Below are positions 30,913-37,749 of a stretch of 38,050 bases of DNA, piece after piece. The notes beneath the pieces are model-generated. The model ran no database searches. It saw only the letters and a list, made by a program, of their open reading frames with translations, and had not been told where the DNA came from. The stretch spans positions 1 to 38,050 of the forward strand of contig CALBJM010000174.1 in assembly GCA_937893225.1 (NCBI GenBank). Reading direction: 5' to 3'. Numbering within the stretch: the first letter of the stretch is position 1; the number at the start of each line of letters is the position of its first letter. The position numbers and the translations under genes were made by a program. Source of the DNA: an uncultured Erysipelotrichaceae bacterium (lineage in GTDB: Bacteria > Bacillota_I > Bacilli_A > Erysipelotrichales > Erysipelotrichaceae).

Positions 30913-31290
30913 TCACAAATCTTCCAAAATAATTTCACCTATAGGTTGTTCATTTATAAATTGTAAATTGCCTTTAGTTGTTGTTTTCAAAATGACTTTA
31001 AATTTCATATTGTCAAAACAATTAATACTTTTAAACCAATCTTTATCAACACAAAAAGTTTCAACCGTAAACATATGTTTCTCTGTGTTTTCAACCTTTG
31101 CTTTTAAAGTATAATATTCACCAGAATCCATAAAAAATTTTTCTGTATCAAATATTGTCGCTAAATTACACCCGTCAAATTTAATATGAGATTTGCATTT
31201 CAAACCCTTTATAGTTTCACAAAAAGCATCAATGTGGGGCCCTGTTATTGTGCCGTCACTATGGTAGAAGAGTAAACTATATGTAAACAT
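30913..31290 (-). CDS. Small protein ending in IGEIILEDL (125 aa)
   Basis: Beta-rich protein (YYTLKAKVENTEKHMFTVET, MKFKVILKTTTKGNLQF), ending in INEQPIGEIILEDL. The open frame extends to 31326 inside the HD gene, but ATG 31290, after that gene's stop, is more natural; no strong ribosome-binding site is seen for either. Function unknown; member of the C-terminal motif set. Confidence 0.58.
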   Translation of the reverse strand: MFTYSLLFYHSDGTITGPHIDAFCETIKGLKCKSHIKFDGCNLATIFDTEKFFMDSGEYYTLKAKVENTEKHMFTVETFCVDKDWFKSINCFDNMKFKVILKTTTKGNLQFINEQPIGEIILEDL

Positions 31291-31295
31291 AACGG

Positions 31296-32213
31296 TTATA
31301 ACTCTACTAAAGGCTTTACAAACCAAATATTAAAATCAGTGCTGAATTTAAATTCAAACAAATGTTCAGTCATTACACGGCAATTGCATTTCTTTAAATC
31401 ATCTACTCCAATTACATAATTGACATTGTTAACATTAAACCACAATGTCGAGTTTTCTTTGTTTATTGAAACTGAATCGTTGCTAATTTGACTGCCTTCT
31501 TTTTTCTTTAGCATATTCATAAAAGATTGAACCAAATCATCAAACACAACAAATTTGGCTTCTTTATTAAACGTATTGACAATGTCAGAACATACACGTA
31601 CTTTAGCTTCCCAATACATATTTCTCCATTGTTTATATTTATGATTAGGTTCTATGACTTTGTCGCACATGTTTTTCAAGTCTTTAAACAAGTCTTTACA
31701 CAATTGAAACAATGTCGCATATCTTTTATCGTTTACATTATCATTACAACACTCATCTGCAAACACACACCATAAAAATTTATCAATATTTTCATAACCA
31801 ACACCTTCCAACAATTTTAAAAAGCTAGATGTGCGTTTGTTACGATCTTTGAAATGCCAAAAAGTCATATGATAACGACAAACGTTTTCAACAAAAGACC
31901 AATCAACATCTCCGTAAATAGCCTTTACTTCTTTACGGAAGCCACCATTTTCACTAATAAAATCAGCCCCTAATTCATCATGTTTAGGATGTTTAGGAAA
32001 TAAAGATTTTTCTGTTAAAGGTTTACCAATATCATGCAGTAATGTTGCAATATAGCAATCGTGCTTAAATTCAGAAGGACAATTAACATTAAGCCATTCC
32101 AATGCTTTCACAACATGGCCACCTGTATTTCCTTCAGGATGATATTTTACATTTTCAGGGCATTTAAACAGGTTTTTAATTTCGTCAATCTTCAAAAAAG
32201 CATTGAAATTCAT
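31296..32213 (-). CDS. HD-domain phosphohydrolase-like protein
   Basis: In this 305-aa protein, residues 20-170 carry an HD domain: YHPEGNTGGHV (His33), ATLLHDIGKPLT (His60-Asp61) and a following HPKHDELGADF, a pattern close to the HD domain attached to CCA-adding tRNA nucleotidyltransferases and related phosphohydrolases. The last 130 residues, including NSTLWFNVNNVNYVIGVDDL, are unrelated to that family. Phage HD proteins hydrolyse nucleotides or cyclic nucleotides; the substrate is unknown here. A clear host-type promoter and GGAGAA precede it, and it opens the gene run down to 30070. Confidence 0.75.
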   Translation of the reverse strand: MNFNAFLKIDEIKNLFKCPENVKYHPEGNTGGHVVKALEWLNVNCPSEFKHDCYIATLLHDIGKPLTEKSLFPKHPKHDELGADFISENGGFRKEVKAIYGDVDWSFVENVCRYHMTFWHFKDRNKRTSSFLKLLEGVGYENIDKFLWCVFADECCNDNVNDKRYATLFQLCKDLFKDLKNMCDKVIEPNHKYKQWRNMYWEAKVRVCSDIVNTFNKEAKFVVFDDLVQSFMNMLKKKEGSQISNDSVSINKENSTLWFNVNNVNYVIGVDDLKKCNCRVMTEHLFEFKFSTDFNIWFVKPLVEL

Positions 32214-32240
32214 ATTAGTTCTCCATTAGTTTGTAAAGAA

Positions 32241-32269
32241 ATATTAGCAAAATTAAAATGTAAAGTCAA
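32241..32269 (-). promoter_or_regulatory. Sigma70-like promoter for the HD gene run
   Basis: On the minus strand, TTGACT (32269-32264), 17 bases, TAATAT (32246-32241). Confidence 0.8.
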
Positions 32270-32286
32270 GCTGATTATCTTAAATA

Positions 32287-32315
32287 TTGTTCTTTATTTA
32301 GTTGCAACTTAATAT
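32287..32315 (+). promoter_or_regulatory. Promoter region of the 119-aa gene
   Basis: TTGTTC (32287-32292), 17 bases, TAATAT (32310-32315) is a fair host-type pair, but GTTCTTTATT (32289-32298), 38 bases before the ATG, also matches the candidate phage element. Which one is used cannot be decided here. Confidence 0.5.
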
Positions 32316-32326
32316 AGGCTAAAACA

Positions 32327-32686
32327 ATGTCTGATTCCAAAATTAATCTCGAAGAATCATATCGTAAATTCGTTCGTTCATTCTTAAATGAAGACGCTAT
32401 TGAACGTGATTGGGATACTTATGAACCTGAAGGTTTCGATTGTCATGCTGGTGAGTTAATCGAACTAAACGAATTCGCTGATAATGATGCTGATGCAAAA
32501 CACACAACTTTTCTTGTTGTTAAAGATTTCAACTTAAGAAAAATGTATAAAGACGCATTGTTAAAAGATGCTAAATCACCCTTCTATGGTTTTGTTGAAT
32601 ACCTGGTTGAACAAGGTTATGTCAAAACATATGATAAAATCTTTGAAATTCGCGAGGATGAAGTTCCTTACGTTTTTGAAGTGTGA
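32327..32686 (+). CDS. Small acidic protein, paralogue of the protein at 23823 (119 aa)
   Basis: After a helical start (NLEESYRKFVRSFLNEDAIE) it contains AGELIELNEF, FLVVKDFN and FYGFVEYLVEQGYVKTYD, which align with the protein at 23823-24182. The N-terminal 40 residues and the acidic tail are specific to one or the other copy. The family is unknown to me. Single-gene unit with a terminator behind it. Confidence 0.68.
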   Translation: MSDSKINLEESYRKFVRSFLNEDAIERDWDTYEPEGFDCHAGELIELNEFADNDADAKHTTFLVVKDFNLRKMYKDALLKDAKSPFYGFVEYLVEQGYVKTYDKIFEIREDEVPYVFEV

Positions 32687-32708
32687 TTGATTACTTCAAT
32701 AAAATGAT

Positions 32709-32739
32709 AAAGCCGTACAATATGTGCGGCTTTATTTTT
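32709..32739 (+). terminator. Intrinsic terminator
   Basis: AAAGCCGTAC / GTGCGGCTTT (10 base pairs, one G-T) with a five-base loop, followed by ATTTTTG. Confidence 0.88.
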
Positions 32740-32756
32740 GCCCGCATACAAATTTA

Positions 32757-32781
32757 TCGTACGACTTTATGTTCTTAAAAT
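32757..32781 (+). promoter_or_regulatory. GTAC box with GTTCTTAAAAT, candidate late promoter
   Basis: TCGTACGACTTTATGTTCTT (32757-32776) runs into TAAAAT (32776-32781), 33 bases before the ATG at 32814. It is the clearest example of the combined box; the copy at 10585 differs in only two of twenty positions. Confidence 0.58.
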
Positions 32782-32813
32782 AGATTATTTATAAATTACA
32801 TAAAGTTATTAAA

Positions 32814-33170
32814 ATGTCACTTTTCAAAACTACAAACATCAGCATCATTAACGCAAATAGCAAAAAAGCAAGACGCATATATAAAGGATCGACACTTGTT
32901 TATGTCACTAAAGTTCAGACGACAGAAAACAAAATTTTTAATGCAGCAGGAACATATAGCTTCACTTTACCTAAAGAATTATTATCATTAACAATTACTG
33001 TTGTTGGTGGCGGCGGTGGCGGCGATAGTGGGTTAGTTAAAAAAGTTGGTACTTGTAGTGCTGGCGGCGGAGGTGGTTCTTCATACACAAACCCAGATTT
33101 ATGTACGAACGTAAAACACACTCAAAGATTTAAATCTGGTGATGGATATATAACAATTTCAATGGTTTAG
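32814..33170 (+). CDS. Short glycine-rich tail protein (118 aa)
   Basis: It shares the docking element RIYKGSTLVY (residues about 21-30) and the beta segment AAGTYSFTLPKE with the proteins at 9839 and 10660. It then has only two short Gly blocks (GGGGGGDSG, AGGGGGSS) and the standard ending DGYITISMV. Compared with the 220-aa relative the central glycine-rich domain is much reduced. It may be a minimal tip protein or a deletion derivative that is still expressed. Its stop codon overlaps the stop of the convergent 93-aa gene. Confidence 0.7.
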   Translation: MSLFKTTNISIINANSKKARRIYKGSTLVYVTKVQTTENKIFNAAGTYSFTLPKELLSLTITVVGGGGGGDSGLVKKVGTCSAGGGGGSSYTNPDLCTNVKHTQRFKSGDGYITISMV

Positions 33171-33448
33171 CATTTAAATGTTTGTAAATTTCCACTATTG
33201 TCGTATTTGAACAACATTGCAATTTCTTCTTTCATTACATCATTTTTGATATAATGAAAACTGGCAAAAGACTCTAATGCAGTAGCAGGTACTAATTCCA
33301 TTGCATATTCAACCATTTGTTTGATTGATGTAAACTCTACCTTTTCAGGGATCACAAAATTGTTCAAATCAATAGCATTAACGTAATCAACAGCATCAAG
33401 ATAAAAATAATTGGCCTTTTCTTTAAATTTACTTTTACACAATTTCAT
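33167..33448 (-). CDS. Small protein of unknown function (93 aa)
   Basis: Helical, with DAVDYVNAIDLNNFVIPEKV and a central SIKQMVEYAMELVPATALES. Not recognised. Three ATG codons at 33469-33463 lack a binding site and lie in the upstream gene's end; ATG 33448, eight bases after AAGG, is preferred. It follows the phosphatase gene and is probably co-transcribed. Confidence 0.55.
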   Translation of the reverse strand: MKLCKSKFKEKANYFYLDAVDYVNAIDLNNFVIPEKVEFTSIKQMVEYAMELVPATALESFASFHYIKNDVMKEEIAMLFKYDNSGNLQTFKC

Positions 33449-33465
33449 GCTATTTACCTTCATCA

Positions 33466-33909
33466 TCAATATGATAAACCGAACTCTTTATTCAAAACAC
33501 GCATAACATATGCATTAGGTTTAATCTGTTTGTTATCATCAAAAAAAGCAAACCAATCTTCATTCTTTTTACAATCATTCAGATAACAATTTACATAATC
33601 ATTAATGACAGTTCCTACAGCACCACTTCGAGAAATTCCTGCAAAACAATTAACATACAACGTTTTGCTGTGATCAATTTTGTCAACAAACTCTTTAATT
33701 TGTTTTGCGTGCTTTTCATTAAACAAAATGCCGTCAGTTTCTTTATCTGACATATCATCAAAAACAAGCTTTAAAACATTTTTTGTGTTTACAGGTACAC
33801 CTTCATAACCCTCCTGTTCACCAATAGAAATGAAATTATTATATTTAAAAAACATATCTTTAAAAGAATACATCTTAATATATTTTCTCGGCACTACGAA
33901 AATTCTCAT
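33466..33909 (-). CDS. Dual-specificity/tyrosine phosphatase-like protein
   Basis: The 147-aa protein has the cysteine phosphatase signature VNCFAGISRSG (residues 86-96): Cys88 is the nucleophile and Arg94 binds phosphate. The His that normally precedes the Cys is Asn87, which may alter the pKa of the thiol. Asp51/Asp52 in FDDMSDKE could be the general acid. The usual length for small dual-specificity phosphatases is about 150-180. It would dephosphorylate a host or phage protein, or a nucleotide; the kinase-like protein at 3741 is a conceivable counterpart. A host-type promoter lies upstream. Confidence 0.78.
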   Translation of the reverse strand: MRIFVVPRKYIKMYSFKDMFFKYNNFISIGEQEGYEGVPVNTKNVLKLVFDDMSDKETDGILFNEKHAKQIKEFVDKIDHSKTLYVNCFAGISRSGAVGTVINDYVNCYLNDCKKNEDWFAFFDDNKQIKPNAYVMRVLNKEFGLSY

Positions 33910-33935
33910 TTTTTCCTCACTTCTTTCGTCAATAT

Positions 33936-33964
33936 ATGCTACATTAAAATCAAACGCTTATCAA
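33936..33964 (-). promoter_or_regulatory. Sigma70-like promoter for the phosphatase gene
   Basis: On the minus strand, TTGATA (33964-33959), 17 bases, TAGCAT (33941-33936), then GTGAGGAAA before the ATG. Confidence 0.7.
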
Positions 33965-33969
33965 TATGT

Positions 33970-34320
33970 TTAAATTTCACTTAAGCATGCACACCCAACA
34001 GTTTCTATAGACATATCAATGAAATGACGCTTGCAAGATTTGAAAGTTAAAACATCTCCTTTTTGCCAATTGTTAAAACCATCAATCAAAACTTTGAAAT
34101 AAAACATCTCCTTTTGTTTCAAAAGAGAATATTGTCTTTCAGCAAACAACTTTATATAGTAAAAATCAGAATCCGCCCAAGTATCAACTAAATCAATTGA
34201 ATATTTAACATCTTTAGTTTCGAGTTTGTACTCACATTCGTTTTCATCTTTAAAAATTTTACCATCTAAAGATTTAACAATTTGCATTGTTTGCGTTTCA
34301 AACTTCTCATACACAGTCAT
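33970..34320 (-). CDS. Small protein ending in VGCACLSEI (116 aa)
   Basis: Beta-rich protein (KYSIDLVDTWADSDFYYIKL, MFYFKVLIDGFNNWQKGD) with a C-terminus FIDMSIETVGCACLSEI. Its ATG overlaps the upstream stop (TAATG). It is the third of three adjacent genes whose products share the C-terminal motif (34635, 34320, 33970). Function unknown. Confidence 0.62.
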   Translation of the reverse strand: MTVYEKFETQTMQIVKSLDGKIFKDENECEYKLETKDVKYSIDLVDTWADSDFYYIKLFAERQYSLLKQKEMFYFKVLIDGFNNWQKGDVLTFKSCKRHFIDMSIETVGCACLSEI

Positions 34321-34625
34321 TACACGCACTCCAATGTTTGCGCACCTATATCTTTAAATGACACTTCAAGAAAATGAGACTCTTTATTATAGTCAAATAA
34401 TATTTGATTTTCTTTTGTATCTTCAGTGATTAGCATTAACTCTGCCAATGTGATTTGTATATCTAGTTCAAATCCTGTAAAACCATTTGTTATAGAAACA
34501 TTTTTAACGGTCAAATATTTTGAATCAATCGCAGCGTCTTTCTCATTCCAATCAACGAAGTTCGAAAACTTTTGACTGACCAAATTCATTAATAATCTCA
34601 AATTTTCTGTAATAGGTTCAATCAT
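34320..34625 (-). CDS. Small protein ending in IGAQTLECV (101 aa)
   Basis: A helical start (NLRLLMNLVSQKFSNFVDW) then beta strands (YLTVKNVSITNGFTGFELDI) and the ending FLEVSFKDIGAQTLECV. Nine bases separate it from the preceding gene. Unknown function; the two neighbouring genes encode proteins of the same C-terminal type, which suggests tandem duplication followed by strong divergence. Confidence 0.62.
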   Translation of the reverse strand: MIEPITENLRLLMNLVSQKFSNFVDWNEKDAAIDSKYLTVKNVSITNGFTGFELDIQITLAELMLITEDTKENQILFDYNKESHFLEVSFKDIGAQTLECV

Positions 34626-34634
34626 GACACATAC

Positions 34635-35054
34635 CTAAATAGTTTCTAAAGCTACTTCACCAATATTTTTTAAAGTAACAAAAACACAATGAAAATCAGG
34701 TTTAATAATTAAATCGCTTAAATTTGTTTGTTTTGTAATTTGCCTTAATTCATTAATAGGGACAACAATCGAAAAATTAAACTCTTTATTATCAAAAGTT
34801 GCCTTTAATTCAATGCTTACGTTGTCACTGTCACTAAAATAAAAGACATTTAACATTTCACGTTCTTGACTTGCTTTGTGATGATCCCGCCACCAATTTC
34901 CTTGTGTAGCTCGATTTTGTTTACTTAACACACGAACAACATCAGTGTTTTCAACTGCGATAGACATGAAACATCTAACGTACAGTCCTTTAAACAAATT
35001 ACGCAACTTTGTCACTTGCTTCATTTCTTCTTTTGCCAAAACCAATTGCATCAC
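34635..35054 (-). CDS. Small protein ending in IGEVALETI (139 aa)
   Basis: It resembles the next gene's product in layout: helical start (KQVTKLRNLFKGLYVRCF), beta strands (VSIELKATFDNKEFNFSIVV) and the ending FVTLKNIGEVALETI. A central NWWRDHHKASQERE is specific. It opens a three-gene run with its own promoter. Function unknown. Confidence 0.63.
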   Translation of the reverse strand: MMQLVLAKEEMKQVTKLRNLFKGLYVRCFMSIAVENTDVVRVLSKQNRATQGNWWRDHHKASQEREMLNVFYFSDSDNVSIELKATFDNKEFNFSIVVPINELRQITKQTNLSDLIIKPDFHCVFVTLKNIGEVALETI

Positions 35055-35083
35055 ATCACACCTTACCTATCAAATATAGTTAT

Positions 35084-35112
35084 ATACTATATCGAAAATA
35101 AAACATTGTCAA
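35084..35112 (-). promoter_or_regulatory. Sigma70-like promoter for the 35054-33970 gene run
   Basis: On the minus strand, TTGACA (35112-35107), 17 bases, TAGTAT (35089-35084). Confidence 0.8.
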
Positions 35113-35115
35113 CAA

Positions 35116-35880
35116 CTATTTTATTTTTAAAATAGAAACTGAATCTAAATAAAATGTTAATTTACCATCACGTGTATTAAAAGTTATTCTGTTTGTATAA
35201 ATAGGTTCGATCACATCAGAATCTTTTAGCCAAACATAACCTCGCCAATATTTTTTTGTTTTTGTGACATCATCAAGTTTATAGCCAATACCTGCAATAC
35301 ACACTTTAGAGCGCTTATATGATGCTAGCTCGATTAAACCATTACGTGTCCAGAAATCTTTTGTGTTTTTAATTCGTTTGTAATCATCAATTAATTTGTA
35401 ATAAACATCTTTTAACATTAGCGTATCAATTAATGAATCATGTTTATTATCACGTAAATTCGTCAAACCATAATAATTCACTAATGCATTCAAGTTATGT
35501 TTTACATGTTTATGTTGACTATTCAAAACATCGTATGACAAACGCAAAGTGTCTAAAATTTTCCAATTAACTGTTTTATCACAACATGCAAATTCTTTGT
35601 TCAATACACTCATGTCATAATTAGCATTATGAAATACAACAATATCGTCACCAACGAATTGAATAATCTCATCTGCTAATTCTTTAAATGTTTTATACTT
35701 TGACAATGTTTCTAAAGTAAATCCGTTAACATTACTAGCTTCAGGTGATACTTCTTTTTCAGGGTTAATTAATTCCGACAATGTTTCTATTACATTACCT
35801 TTACAATCAACCTTAATCATTGCAATTGAACAAATTTTAGGATCTGTTAAATCTGTTGTTTCTGTATCTGCAAAAATCAT
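35116..35880 (-). CDS. DEDDh 3'-5' exonuclease (DnaQ-like), intact
   Basis: In this 254-aa protein all catalytic residues are present: FADTETT (Asp5, Glu7), FHNANYD (Asp89) and NKHDSLIDT (His147, Asp152). The first 165 residues are the exonuclease domain; the last 85 (KVCIAGIGYKLDDVTKTKKY, ITFNTRDGKLTFYL) form a beta-rich add-on. It could proofread, trim nucleic acid ends or degrade RNA. It is the active counterpart of the inactive protein at 7745-8317. It follows the PP-loop gene by 40 bases on the same strand. Confidence 0.85.
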   Translation of the reverse strand: MIFADTETTDLTDPKICSIAMIKVDCKGNVIETLSELINPEKEVSPEASNVNGFTLETLSKYKTFKELADEIIQFVGDDIVVFHNANYDMSVLNKEFACCDKTVNWKILDTLRLSYDVLNSQHKHVKHNLNALVNYYGLTNLRDNKHDSLIDTLMLKDVYYKLIDDYKRIKNTKDFWTRNGLIELASYKRSKVCIAGIGYKLDDVTKTKKYWRGYVWLKDSDVIEPIYTNRITFNTRDGKLTFYLDSVSILKIK

Positions 35881-35920
35881 TAAGCACCTAGCATCAATTA
35901 GTTTATTATTGTTTATAGTA

Positions 35921-36781
35921 TCAAAAACAAAAATTTTTTACAAAAGGAATACGTGTTGCTAAAACTAAATTGTCACTATCATTATAAAAATTTAGTTTTA
36001 AATATTTAGATTGGAAACAAGAATGACAACAATGACAAACTTTTGTAACAACATATAATGCTTCTGAATCTTTGTAATAGTTAAAGTTTGGTGATTCGCA
36101 TGACAAACATAAATGATTCTTTCCTAAATGCTGTGCAATAAAATCATCAATACAGTATTTGTGCTTTTGAATTAAAGGATAGGTAACAGGAACGTTCTTT
36201 TTATTTTGAATCTTAAAGCTTGTTGATACTACACTTTTAAATTCTTCTTGAAAAGAAACAGCATCATCATTCATTACATACCCAATCTGAATTTCTTTTA
36301 AGTTTTTCAAGACGCCATCAGATAGATATGTCAAATTATTATGAATCATCAACTGTTGTGTACACTGCTTTCCACACATTCCTTCTTGTAGGCCAAACAA
36401 CCCAAACCAAATAGGCTTTAATAATTTATTGCCAAACCTTTTCTTCAAAACAGATAAATTAATTGCTTTAATTATATCATCTTGTGCAAAATTAAAGATG
36501 ATTGGTTTCACTGTTTCACCATTCAACAACGCTTTAAGCATTAAAACAGTTGAATCATAACCGCCGCTATAAACTATTCCAATTGAATCTTGTTTTATAT
36601 CATAAGGAAAAGTATCAGGTTCAATAACAACTTTAGCTTCTTTTAAACAATACCTCTTAACAAAACTATCTTCATCTTCTTTAGACGTAGTTTTAATTCC
36701 TGATATTGAATGTGTTTCAAGTCTACTCCAATCAAATTTATCATAATCAAAAATGTTAATAGTTTCTAATTCATCAGACAT
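35921..36781 (-). CDS. PP-loop ATP pyrophosphatase, QueC-like
   Basis: The 286-aa protein has a PP-loop YSGGYDST (residues 71-78) that binds ATP, and a C-terminal Cys set, SCES (Cys228) and CHCCHSC (Cys249, 252, 255), spaced like the zinc site of QueC (7-cyano-7-deazaguanine synthase). Also QueC-like is YPLIQKHKYCIDDFI before it. QueC converts a carboxy group to a nitrile in preQ0 synthesis; phage relatives serve 7-deazaguanine DNA modification. No QueD, FolE or DpdA is visible in the window, so a different adenylating reaction is possible. CGGAGAA precedes the ATG, three bases after the lysine-less class V gene. Confidence 0.7.
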   Translation of the reverse strand: MSDELETINIFDYDKFDWSRLETHSISGIKTTSKEDEDSFVKRYCLKEAKVVIEPDTFPYDIKQDSIGIVYSGGYDSTVLMLKALLNGETVKPIIFNFAQDDIIKAINLSVLKKRFGNKLLKPIWFGLFGLQEGMCGKQCTQQLMIHNNLTYLSDGVLKNLKEIQIGYVMNDDAVSFQEEFKSVVSTSFKIQNKKNVPVTYPLIQKHKYCIDDFIAQHLGKNHLCLSCESPNFNYYKDSEALYVVTKVCHCCHSCFQSKYLKLNFYNDSDNLVLATRIPFVKNFCF

Positions 36782-36783
36782 TA

Positions 36784-37749
36784 TTAATTCTCCGATAATA
36801 AATATTTGATAGTTTCAACTTTATTGATGAATTTTTCTTTATCTAGTAAAGATTCACATGCTCGTAAAGTTGCGTTTGTATTTTCAGGCTGTGCAATAGG
36901 ATCAGCTTCTGTAATGCCAATCAATCTATTCTTTTTATCAACCAAATTAAATACATAAGGACCATTTTCCGTAACACTTAAGGCGTTGTCTGTTGCTAAA
37001 TAACTTCCAAACACTTGTGTCATCACATACTTAAATTGATATAATTTCTCTTTATTTCTAATCAAAATAGATAACAAATCTAAATACTGATTTCCACGTG
37101 ATAAGCACTCTTTCGTTGATTCAACATATTCTCTACTAAACAAAATACCAGTATCATATTGTGTTACAAACGCGTGTGCTGTACCTATAACATAATCATA
37201 CAGCGCATAATCACGCGGTAGCATAAACAACTCTTGCACTGCATCCAATACAAACACAGATTGAATATGCCTCAAATCTAAATCACGTTTTAAATCTTTC
37301 ATAATATCATTAAACGTAATTTGACAATCACCTACAGACAATGCTATGCTATAAACAAAAACCCTTTTAAAATTACGAATTTGTTCTGATTTCTTGTAAA
37401 AGTCTTCAATAACTTTACCGTTGCAACATATGTACAATACATTCTTGCATTTCTCAAGATTCTTTTTAACTGACGGATGCTCGCTCATTGTAGTAATGAC
37501 TAATGTATCATCATCTACAAATTGTTGAAATAACCAATCAATAATATTTGTCGCACACGTGTCAAAATGAACATTATAATTAAATGTACGTACAGGAAGC
37601 ATAGACAATGCTTTTTCTTTTACATAATCATAAAAGTACTCAACATCTTTTGTTTCAAAATCTGTTTCATATGATTTTAATAGCTTCATCTCTTCATTAG
37701 AGATATCAAACTGCCGAAACCACCAATCAATTAGTTTATTATTTGACAT
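36784..37749 (-). CDS. Class V aminotransferase-fold protein lacking the PLP lysine (copy C)
   Basis: The 321-aa protein is closest to copy A (shared ALSMLP, DTCATNII/DACATNII, ALSVGD, LPRDY). Motifs: TTMSEHPSV (86-94), VLDAVQELF with Asp169 and Gln172, and IGTAHAFVT with Ala193 in place of the Schiff-base lysine. The C-terminal arginine region reads LRACES. It is separated from the radical SAM operon by about 13 kb and is instead coupled to the QueC-like gene. Its ATG overlaps the stop of the partial gene upstream (TAATG). Confidence 0.65.
   Translation of the reverse strand: MSNNKLIDWWFRQFDISNEEMKLLKSYETDFETKDVEYFYDYVKEKALSMLPVRTFNYNVHFDTCATNIIDWLFQQFVDDDTLVITTMSEHPSVKKNLEKCKNVLYICCNGKVIEDFYKKSEQIRNFKRVFVYSIALSVGDCQITFNDIMKDLKRDLDLRHIQSVFVLDAVQELFMLPRDYALYDYVIGTAHAFVTQYDTGILFSREYVESTKECLSRGNQYLDLLSILIRNKEKLYQFKYVMTQVFGSYLATDNALSVTENGPYVFNLVDKKNRLIGITEADPIAQPENTNATLRACESLLDKEKFINKVETIKYLLSEN

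Noticed and set aside
15083..37749. A Dnd-type DNA phosphorothioation system (desulfurase plus PP-loop protein)
   Set aside because: The desulfurase-like proteins lack the PLP lysine, the PP-loop protein has a QueC-type zinc site, and no DndB, DndD or DndE-like gene is visible.
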